Both the position numbers and the translations under genes were made by a program. This document shows, one piece after another, positions 12,804 to 24,800 of a stretch of 64,000 bases of DNA (positions are counted from its first letter, which is position 1; every line of letters begins with the position of its first letter). The stretch spans positions 62,001 through 126,000 of the forward strand of contig CAJNOL010000001.1 of NCBI GenBank assembly GCA_905250125.1, in the 5' to 3' direction. The stretch is from Rotaria sordida (Eukaryota > Rotifera > Eurotatoria > Philodinida > Philodinidae). The notes beneath the pieces were generated by a model. The model was not told the DNA's origin and made no database searches. It was given only the letters and a program-made list of their open reading frames with translations.

Positions 12804-15800
12804 TTAATCTTCTGTTAATAGTTGAATAACATTTGATACTGCATGATAGCATAAAAGATTTTCTTTATTTCGTTGTTGAGTTTTGACATCGAACAAAGCC
12901 GGTAATACATTACTACTTCGAACAGCTACTTTGCCCTTGAAAAATAAAGAATAACAAGTAAAAAGAAACAAAAAATACTAAATAAACAGATTTAAAATGT
13001 TTACTTTTTGAGCATCGACAATAAGTGCCCATAAAGCAGTTAATCCAATATAAGCTATATCTGACGTTTTTGAGACAACATGTGACATTATCGTTGGAAT
13101 ATATTTAACTAAAATCAAATGAAATTAATATTAATAAAATAAACAAAAAATATCAAATGTAAAAAATCTGTTTATACAACTTATATTTTCGATATTCATT
13201 TCAAAAATCATAGAAGAAAAAAAATCCTTTCGTTCATCGTATCTCAAAAATCGAAACTCTCGATTTGATTTTTTTTTTCGAAGCAATAAAACTTCATTAT
13301 CTAATGTTAGTTCAACTATAGTGTGACATTTGTTTTTAAAAAAAAAACAAAAAACTTACGTTCAGCTACAATTCTCGCTTTATGAGTAGAAGAAAAGGCT
13401 AAATTTCGAAGAATTAGAAGAGCTTGACGTTGTAAAATAGAAGATGATGATGATTGAGCAAGACGAATTATAATAGCAAATATTTCTAAAGATAAAATTT
13501 CAAAATTCAACAAAAAATAATCTTTATTTTTACCAGGACTTTTAAGTAAACTAGTTTGTCCATCAGTAAAAAATGATATATTAATAATAACATCAAGAAA
13601 ACGTCTATCATATCGATTAATATCACGTGATACACGTTCAAAATGATCAATACATATTTGAAAAAAATTTGATTTATACATAATACTTCGTCCTTCAATT
13701 TCAAGTGAACAATTTTGTATAACATCAAATGCCATTTCAATTGTTTGATTTTTACTAGGAGAATTATTATTAGCTACAGATAATAATGATGCTTTTGTTA
13801 TAAGACGAACAACATAAGAAAGTAAATTCGATAATGGACGTTGTTGATCAGATGTTTGAACAACAAATGAATTTGCTGATGGAAGAATTGTACTACATAC
13901 ACTAACACAACCTTTAAATAAGCATAAATATAAAAAATGAATAGGGAACTATTCGAATTTGACACTCGCAATTTCAATTCATAATTATAACAAAAATCGA
14001 GTTTACTTAAAAATTCAATATCTCGATAAAGAAACATTCTTTTTCATTGAAACTTTCAGAATATTGTACAGATCATTAGACCTATCTATAGATAAAATTT
14101 TACATCGAAATTCTTTTTTGATCGAAAATTCAGTAAAACAATCATAACTCAGCTACAAAGACTCATAGAGACAAGTCCTTTTAGACTTTTACTAGTCTCA
14201 TCAAAACGTCTTTGCAAGTTCAATATGAGCTCGAATCACAAGTATGAATTTGGACAATTTCTGCATGAATTGAAAACTATAACACACGAACCTTTTCGAT
14301 GTTTGGCAGTAAGTGTTGTCAGAAGAAGAAGAAGAACATTTAATAATTGAACATCGACAATAGCCCAACACCAAAGTTGATGAAGAAATGGAATTAAACC
14401 ACTTGAAGAAAGAATATCCTAAATAAAAATCAAAACAAAAAAAAAACCTGATAATATCAAATCAAAAAGAAAACTATTTACTTTAGCAGATGAACAATCG
14501 AATGATAAATTATTAAGAATAGATAATACTTGAATACATTCATCAATTAATATATCATCCTAAAATAATTAGTACGATAAAAATTTCAATAATAAATCAT
14601 TCATTTCGAAACAAGATTTTACTTACTTTACTCACACATTTATCAGATTGAAGTGAGAAAAGTGTTAATTTTGTTTGAATACGTTTAAGATGATCTATTT
14701 GTGATTCAATAAAACCTTCTAAAAATATAAAACACGATTAGAAAAAAAAAATAAAAATTTAATATTCTATTTCTATTCTCACTTTCGATTGCTTCTTGTT
14801 TAGCTATTATACTAATATTTAATAATGATTTAATCATATTTGATACAGTTAATTTCAATGTATCATTTGATTCTGTATTAAGTCGATTTTCATAAATTAA
14901 TAATAATTGATTAAAAATTTTTATTCCATTTTTATTTGATGTTTGATCGAAAAAAATTTTCCATATTTCTCTTTCTTGATCAACTGTACATTGTGCTATT
15001 GATAATGATAATAATTGTAATATAATAGATATAGCAACACTAATCGAACCATTAATCATTGTTTGTAATGGTAAAGTAAGAATGCCTGTAGAAAAACAAA
15101 AAAACATACATCAATGATTCATTTTTTTTTTGAAAAAAAGTTTTTAATGAAAGAAATTTACTAAAAAGTTCTGATGCAAATTGAACAATTGTATTATTTG
15201 TTAATTGATGTAATGATGAAGATTGTTGAAGTAAAATATGAATAATTAAATGAGCAAGATTAATTTTTGTTTGCCAAAAATTTTCCGATCGATTATAATT
15301 ATTTTCAGGAAAATAAGCAAGAAGAGTTATTATTTGAATTAAATTTTCATTATTAAATATTTCATTTATTATATCAATATTTGATTCAAAAATAAGTCGT
15401 AAATATTGAGCAATTTTTGTATACATATAAAACATATTATCAAGAAATAAATGATATTCATGTGGTGTTACATTTTTATTTATTTCTGATTCTAATGGAC
15501 GAACATCAAGAAAACTAAATATGAATAAAACAAGAAAAATACAATTTCAATTTTTTATCGGATGAACAATTGTGTATGATAAGAGCAATAGATCGTTGAA
15601 CTGAGATATGTTATAAAAACAAAGTAGAAGATAAATACAAATTAATGTAAGATTTGATGCCTCTCTCTCTCTCTCACTGTCTTAATATTCTCCTTCATAT
15701 TTTTTGCATATATAAATAACATAGGCTGATTTCAATATAAATCTGATCGATTTTATGAGACTTTTTTCTGCTCATGCCTAGCTTTTTTGATTAAGAAAGA

Positions 15801-18800
15801 ATACCTCTGCCTATCCACAAATTCAATAGCTCGATATCATTCCTACAACTAATACTAGCTGTTGCTCTGGATAGAAGACCAGCCTGACACAAAGTTTTTT
15901 CACTCAATTATTTGAACTTTCTTTTACATACTAATTAACTACAAGAGAAGATATATGTCACAACATAGTCTACTTAATAGTCACTATCGGGGATGTCTCA
16001 AGGTCACCAAGACTGGAAAGGATCGATCCTTGTTTCGTAAATTGGTGGGCAGAAAAAAAAGTGTTCAGTTTCGCTAGGAAAAAAGCGAATATTTTCCAAG
16101 ATTGGGAAGTGACCACCACCGATCACTATCTCGACTAAATCTAAACATGAGTAAAAAAGATTATGCTACCCTAGTAATCTTCTACATACTGGAAAAATAT
16201 GGGAGTAAACGAAGAGGATCACTTGGGAATGTTCTCTCGTTAGTAGCATTCGATGACTATCTACAACGAGACTTTGATTTTGATCATAGTCTTGTCTAGA
16301 ATTGATCGTGTTAGTTATGTTTACCATCTATTTGTGATTCAATTAATCAAATACTTTCAAATATGATCATTCTTGTCAAAATTATTTACAATTCGAAAAC
16401 TAGATAACTAATTATCGAAAAAAGTGAAATAATTCAAAACTCAAATTCTAAAATCTTAGAATAAAAAAAAAAAATTTTTTTTTCATAAAACTTACGAAAG
16501 AAGTAATTTAATTAAATCCATTGTATCATTATTAATTCCAAGTATATTTAAATTAAATAAAAATGAACATAAATTTCCAAGAAATAAAGGTGAAACAGGT
16601 GATGATGTTGTTTGATTCATTCGAAGTGCATCTAAATCAAGTGCAACAAATGGATATAAATTTGAAAAAACACTTGAACCAATTCTTTGCATAAAATCAC
16701 AATCATTTATAGCAGATATTAATTCTGGAAGAGTAACAATTGAATTCTAATAAATCAAAACAATTGAAAAGTAAAAGTAACAAGAAAAAAAATGATATTT
16801 TTACTCCTGTTGCTAATTTAACTTCATCATCAATTAATGTATAAGTTAAATTAATTAATACATTACATACCTAAATAAAGATAAATAAAAATTTCAAAAG
16901 AAAAAAATAAATAAATAATTTACTAACTTGTTCTTTAACAAAACTACATTCATTTTCATCAAGAATAATTGCAAGTAATTGTGCTTCTTCAAGTTTATTT
17001 TGTGATGAAAATAATATATCACGACCAAATTCATCAGCAATAAAAATTCCTGTTAATGCATAAGATGTTATACGAATTTCAATATCTGTATAAAACCATA
17101 AATTTCTTAACCAATCAAAAGATGTTCTTGATGTTTCAAGCCATTCTTGTAAAAGAGACTAGAAAAACAAAACAATTATATAGAAAAATTTTCATTTCGT
17201 TACCATTTCTTGTCGACGATTTGATGTTGAAAGTGTACTTTTTAATGCTAATATTATATTTAATAAAGTCTGAGATGATGCACGTATTACAGCATGAGCC
17301 ATAAATCCTGATGATGCTTCTTTTCTTCCTTCATGAAAAGTTTCAATAACCTATTTATAAATAATAATTTAGAACTCAACAATTCGAACAAATATTCGAA
17401 ATCCCTATGTAATTATTGAAAATTTCCTATACGATGCGCTATAGTGTAGGAAGATTTCCGCATAGATACTCTGGTAGTTATCATAAGAAAAGAATTTTCA
17501 ATTCTGAATAAGACAAATTGAAAAATTTGAGTTTCAAGTCTAGTTTTTTTTTCCTTCGAATTACCAAGCATTTTAAAATAGAAAAAAACTAAATTACATA
17601 CAGCAATCAATAGATCAGCCATTTGTTGAAGATATTCATTATTAAATATAACAAACCATTTCGATCTATTTGAAAATAAAACTTTTTAAATTAAAAAATT
17701 AAAAATTTTTTATTCTACTTTAATGTAATATGATGTAAAACATCTGTTGCACCAGTTATTAATGTTAATTTTGAAAATGTATGACTATTACTTTGTTTAA
17801 CATAAGTTAAAATATTTGAAAAAAGTTTATCAGTAAAAAATTCCGATGATATAATTGAATGTGAATAAAATGATGATAAAAATCGAAATAATTTTTTTAA
17901 TAAATCTCTAAACAAAAAAACAAGAATTAACGAATCGAAATAATTTTTTGTTTTCAATATGATAAAATAATTTAAAGCAAAATACAAAACCTTTTTGTTT
18001 GTCGCATTTCAACAAAATCTTTATTTGATGCAAGTAAAGATATAAAAGGATTTAATAATATATGTTTAAACCAATTGAAAAATTGATGATCATCATTTTT
18101 TATTGATAGATGTAAACCATAAGAAATTTGTTCAAGAAGTTCGAATATTGATTGAAGAAGTTTTTCATCTTGACATGATGTTGGAACTACTTTGAAATAT
18201 CTAGACAATAGATAAACAAAAAAAAGAACAGATCGCAAGTTTTCTTCGATAATAAACAACATGATGTTTTTAAAAGGAAAGAAAATTTATTGTTGAAATG
18301 GATCAGTAGGATTTATATTTCTCGAAGTCATCCAATTGTTGAACTAGAATATCGATATTTACATTATCAAGTCCTACAAGTTATTAGAAACATAAAATCC
18401 TGATCTATGCAGATTAGAGCCTTGCATTGAAATCTGAGTTAATGTAAATTATAGAAACTTCGAAAATTTCATTTCGTTAGCATTAATTTTTTGCAATTAT
18501 AATGTCCAATAAACGAAAGTTGTCAATCCAATAGTCAAATAATATGAAATAGAAAAAAAATAACACAAAAGAACATCCACACTGCATTAACAAGTGATTT
18601 TTACGACATAAAAAAATCAACACCATTCATTATCTCTACTTTCATCATTAGATGTATTTTCATCATCTTTATGCGACCTTAAATTACATAATGCAGCCGG
18701 ACGCGTAAGTAGGGGTGTCAGGGTTCCCGTTCCTCAAGGGTTCCGTTCCCAAGGAACGGGAACCCACTTGGTTATTCATTTCTATGCATGTTTGAACGCG

Positions 18801-21800
18801 CTTGAGTTCATAGACATACTTTTTCTTTCGTTTTGAGCAAGTCACTCAGGGTTCCCGGGTTCCTAAGAACGGGAACCCAGTTGAAAATTCATTTCTGTGC
18901 ATTTTTGAACAGACTAGAGTTCATAGACATACTTTTTCTTTCGTTTTGAGACAAGTCTCTCCGGGTTCCCGAGAATGAGAACCCGCATCGGGTTCCGGGT
19001 TCCTAGGCACGGGAACCCGCCACGGGTTCCTAAGAATGAGGAACCCTATTGCAAATCGTTCAGAATAGAAATTTAGGTGCGGTTCCCAGTTTGTGGGAAC
19101 CCGGTGTGGGTTCCCGTTCCTGGGAACCCGGAACCCGGTGCGGGTTCTCGTTCCTGGGAACCCAGGAACCCGAAGAGACTTGTCTCAAAACGAAAGAAAA
19201 AGTATGTCTATGAACTCTAGTGCGTTCAAAAATGCACAGAAATGAATTTTCAAGTGGGTTCCCGTTCCTAGGAACCCGGAACCCGGTGCGGGTTCCCGTT
19301 CCCAGGAACGGAACCCGAAACTGACACCCCTACGCGTAAGCTAGCATGACTCTGCAGACAAACTCCTGACTAAAATTATTAGAAGTTTTTCAATTAAATC
19401 GAAGTATTCAGTTGTTTTTTTTATAGAATATATCTTTCTCAAATTGATTTAATTCATACTTATCAAGTATTGCTCCTAATTGATTAAAATCAATTAAATG
19501 GACATTGTCATGTGTAACAAGTAAAAGAAGACATCTTATTGCATTTAATGTTTCAATAACTGATTCATGATTATTTGATTCATTTAATAAATTTAATTGA
19601 AGACGAATAGTTCGTCGTGTATATGTTAATGAAAAACATTTTCGATCATTTTCATTTAATATCATACTAGTTTGAAATCTAAAATTTCAAAGAAAACAAA
19701 AAAAAAAAAAAATTTCTTTATATTTTCATTTTGTTTTTTTTATGATTAAATTTTATTATTAGATTAAAACATACTCGACTTGTTCATCATTATTAAATGA
19801 TATTGTATCCATATCATGATCTAATTGTTGAACATTTCCATGCCATAATGTATTCCAAATAAAACGAAATTTTTGTTGAACAATTGGTTCTCGTAATGGA
19901 TCAGGACGATTAAGTGCTGTTGTTATTATTGATGAAGTTGATGTTTGAATTGGAATACGAATTGGAAATTGAAAACTAATTTATGACAAATATAAAAAAA
20001 AAAAACAAATTTGAATTTATTTCAAAAAAAATTTTCAATTACTTTTTAACTAAAAGAAAATCAATAGAAAATGTTTGTTGTTGAAATTCTTGATCTGTTA
20101 ATGTATTCATATGTAATGTTCGATCAAAAAGAAGTAATATAAATGTATGAGTTAAATTTGAAACGATTTCAAGATCATTATAACAACAAACAGTTACTAA
20201 ATATTAAAAATTCAAAAAATAATAAATTTTTATATTTCATTATTCATACATTTAAATAAAAGTTTAAGTAAATCATTATCTAATGAAAATTTCTTTTGTA
20301 AATTTCTATTATATTGTATTAATAATCGAATTATTTTTGTACATGCTGGAACAGTTGAAGTATAATCCGTCTAAAAAATAAAAAAACCTATTAGTACAGG
20401 CCCCACAGGATTAAAATATGAAATGCGACATAACTGCACTTGCTATTGACAGCAAGATTGTTTTATTCTACAATAAAATCTTTCTAAGATGAGCATCATC
20501 GGAACTGGTCAAAACTGCTCAGTTTACGGAAGTACTCATTATTGGGAGATTTTCCTTTGTTTATTTTTCAAATGATAAGTATTCACTTGCAATTACTGTT
20601 CGACTGCATAAGCTAATCTTTTTCTTGTTTTCAATAATGTATTAGTTCAAATAGTTATCTATTTTTTTTTTGAAATAACTATGAAGTGTGCTTTGAACAG
20701 GGGGTCTGAGTCTTCTCTTCTCCCACACCCTTCACCAGACACTGTTGTTACTGTCTAACAATGTGTTTTTTTTCCTTCTAGATATGCACGATGAGCTCAT
20801 CCGCTTCTTATATGTTCCATAATTGTTTAAATAAACGCTCATTGTCCAGAATGAGGAGATGCTTATATTATAGAGGCTCATTGTCACCCTTTAGTCTTTT
20901 TGAATGTGGATGATGTGAGGACATACGTGTGTGTGAATGAGCTTGTTTCTTTCATCCATCCTTTACTTAATCTTTCAGAAATCCAATAAGATGTGGTCCC
21001 TCTATAATAAGAAAACATCATTAACAGAAGGTCTGTGAGTCGTATATCAACGTATGTCGATCCAAATTTTTATTCTCTATAACGTCAACATTCTTTTTGA
21101 ATTGAATGTCACAAATTTGTTTTTTTCTTACTGAACAAACAATATCATCACGTTTTAAATTTAATTTTAATTCTTCAAGAATTCTTTCTAAACCACCATG
21201 ATTAAGAAATGATGAATGTAATGATGGATCATCTAACATCATTGACATTTGTTCAAGTGCTGATTTACGAACATTTGCTTCAATTTTATTTCGATCAGTA
21301 AATATTGTATAAACACGAAGAAAATTTTCAACCTAAAATGAAATAATAATAATAATAATAAAATTTCTTAAATTCTGATGTTAAAAATTACATTAACATA
21401 TTCTTTTGTTAAAATTTCTGCATTCTTTGTTGGTTGTGCAGTTATAAATAAATCAAATAATTTATCAGCTGGATAAAATTGATAAAAATCATCAAGTCTT
21501 ATACGAGTATTTGATAATAAATAACCAACACATTGACGATAACCTGTTTTTCGAACACTAAATAAACAAAATCAATTTCAAATAAAACAAAAAAAAGGGA
21601 TGAGGAAAGAAAAGAATAATTGACTAAAATATCTTTAAAATATTAGAAAATACTTATGAAAGCTCTTATAAACCACACGATCACTCAAAAAAAAGTCTAA
21701 AAATCTTCTCTGTTGGCTACTTGAACTACAAAATGGTACAGATTCAAAAATGACCCTATATCTGATTTCAAATAGGTCAACATATCTCTCGATAGTACAT

Positions 21801-24800
21801 CTCCAAGAGTCAAATCATCGTTCGACCAAGACGATGTTTATTTGATGAGTGCTAGTGAGTAAGAAAAAAAGTCTAGAATGCTTTGGTTTTTAGAGCCTTT
21901 CTTCTCGAGATATTGAAATTTTACTAGGTTTTTCAACAAAAAAACCTATGATCTCCTTCAAGCTATGTGAAAAATCGAGTGTCGACTTCAAAATCTGCAC
22001 GAAATCAAGTACTTAATAATCCAGTTCAAGTGAAAAGACTTAGAAGCTTTCACACACCTCATTTATTTTTGTTCGTTTTTTAATCTCTGAAAGATCAAGT
22101 TGAAAGTATTTTTGAAGTTTTCTATCAATTCGATAAGTATCTTACTCTTTATCTTTTGAAAATAAATATCGAAGTGATGCTTGTAAACGTTGATTTAATG
22201 TTAATAAAGATTCATTTTCTCGTTCAGTATCTGATGTTAAAACTAAAATACATTGACCAAGTGGATCAATTTTATTAGCATAACACTAACAGACAAAAAT
22301 ATATTTTTTTATATTAGACAAAAAAAACAAAAAACAAATTATTTTTCTACTTGTAATTGTGGTAAAAGTATAGCAATAATTGTCATAAGATTATGCCAAT
22401 ATTCATTTGATACTAATAATTTTGATTGAAGAAGATGAAGAAGAATTAATCGAGAATAATCTGAAACCTTTAAAATATTAATTAAAATAAATAGAGATAA
22501 TTATAAGAATTAAAATAATTTACTTTTGTTGCTAAATCATTCATACCATTAATACATAATTCAGTCATTATTCGAATATTACATACAAATTGTGTATCAT
22601 CAAAATTTGCAGCTATAGTTGGTTTTTTCTTTAATTTATTAGTTGTTTTAACTGTTTCTTCAACAGATAAACGACTCTATAAAAAAAATTAAAACATCAT
22701 TCGTATTATACTCGATTTTCAATCGAAGATGTTTTTCTTACTGCAACAAGCATTGCTATAGAACAATAAACAGCTGTACGTATTTCAGCTAATTCATGTG
22801 TCATATATTTAATTAAAACATCAAGTGAAAAATTCTTTTCCGACAAATCATATTTCGAATTATCTGTTGAACTAAAACATATAAAACAAAACAAAAAAAA
22901 GGTTAAATATTTAAATTTCTTTCATTAACATTTATTCTATTTACATTTTTGAACAAATATTAACAAAACGTTTAATAACATTAAAATTTAAATGATAAAG
23001 TAAACCTAATAAAGCTTCATTAGCATTTTTCACAATATTCATAAAATTCTAAATTGAAAACAAAATCAAGAAGTTCATTTCTTTTTTTTTTTTTTGCTTT
23101 TCTTATTAGAGCTCGTCGGGTTAGTCGAAGACTCAAATTCGATCGAGTCCAAGCCGTGTTCGAGGTACCGATCTGAGCCTGGGTCTAAAATTTTTCTATT
23201 AACTGTATTCGAATCCGATATACTCTTCTTTTTTTTTTTCGTTTGATTATTTACTTGCGTTTTATTTTCATCAATTGTTAAAATTTGACAAGCAGCTGAA
23301 AATGAACAACAAACTTCATTTGATTTCATATAAACTTGATAATTATCTTTATCAAATTTTTCAGCTATTGGTAATAAACATTCTTGTATATGTGGATATG
23401 ATAAATGAAAACATTCATCCATTAAAATATAATAAATTAATTCATTAAATTCTTGTGGTAATTGATTAACAATCTATTGACAAAAAAAAAAAAAAAAAAA
23501 AACGCAAAATAAAATGTTAAACAAAAAAAAATTTAAATTAATAAATTACTTCATCTGACCATTCTATTGTATGTAAAAGTGTTGAAAAAATATGTAAACT
23601 ATGAATATATATTGTTCGACTTTGAAATGTATAACCAATTGTTAATTGTTGTTTAATTAATGAATGTAAACGATAAAATAGTACAGAATAATATTCAAAC
23701 TAAAAAGAATATATATATATATATTGAAAGAAAGTGTGTTGTTTTTTTTTTTTGTTCTCATACATTCATTGTTCCATAATTATGTTTAACAAATAAATCA
23801 ATAATATGACATATAGAATTATTTAATTGTAAACATGTATGAAGACAATCTTTTACTGTTAATCGACGTAATAAATCTAATGTTCCAAGTAATATTGCAT
23901 AACAAAAATCCAATATATCAAATGATGATGATGGTGATGATGATTGATCTAATTGAGTACAAGATTCATCATATTTTAAAGACCTACAAAAATAAATAAT
24001 GAATTTGTTCTATAAAAAAAAAAAAAAAACAATTTATTGAATATTACCATTGTGATGGATGACGATAACCATTTGATGTTGCTGAACTAATTGAAGAAAC
24101 AGATCGTGCACTTGTCATAGTATTATTAAAATCTTCAAGAATTTGTTCTTTTACTCCATCTAAATTGAAACTTTATAGTTAAATGAATTTTTCATTGTAG
24201 GTAAATATAAATGAGAAAATCATTCGAACTGATACCCGCAAGGATGTCTTGACAAGACTAGCAAAAGTTTAAAAGAGGTAATTCTCAATAACTCAACAAA
24301 TGAATGTGCTTTTTAATTGAAACTTTTAGAATATTCTTCAGATTATTAGATCTATTTATAGACAAAATTTCACGTTGAAAATTCAGTAAAAATGATTATA
24401 ACTCAGATCCAAAGATCCTATGTGAACAAATCATTTTAGACTTTTTCCTAGTCTTACCGAGATATCTCTATAGGCTATACTTTATAAATTTATACCTATT
24501 GTAGAATTCAATTGAATTGACTCTGAGAAGGTGTTTGTAGAACTTTAATTCATTCAGATTTCTATTAATATTTCAATAGTGAGATAAATTGGAAAGAACA
24601 TATATTAAACCTTAAGAGTTTTTAGATGAACGAGATAATACTTTACGCTCTGTGTGTATTTACAACAAAAACTATAGTGACCTTAAAAGAGAGAGCTAAC
24701 ACAACTAAAATTTGTATCTATAACATCATAACTTTGTAGAATTTAAATTATTGTCTTTGAAACTAATTCATAAAATTTGACAAAGATTTCATACAGATTA

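Noticed and set aside
16102..16299. 65-codon frame in an RTTN intron
   Set aside because: No recognisable domain and no splice context; treated as chance.
19352..19459. Apparent frameshift in RTTN at an eight-T run (19415-19422), beyond which TTEYFDLIEKLLIILVRSLS reads openly
   Set aside because: A good donor (GTATGAATT, intron from 19459) splices in the correct phase to the exon at 18200, giving ...GAILDK/YFKVVPTSCQ without needing any indel.
23075..23250. Open continuation of the RTTN exon into VNNQTKKKKKSISDSN and beyond
   Set aside because: It starts at a GTAAATAAT donor and includes a repeat shared with another intron; splicing to the acceptor near 23048 gives the expected helical sequence NFMNIVKNANEALLG.
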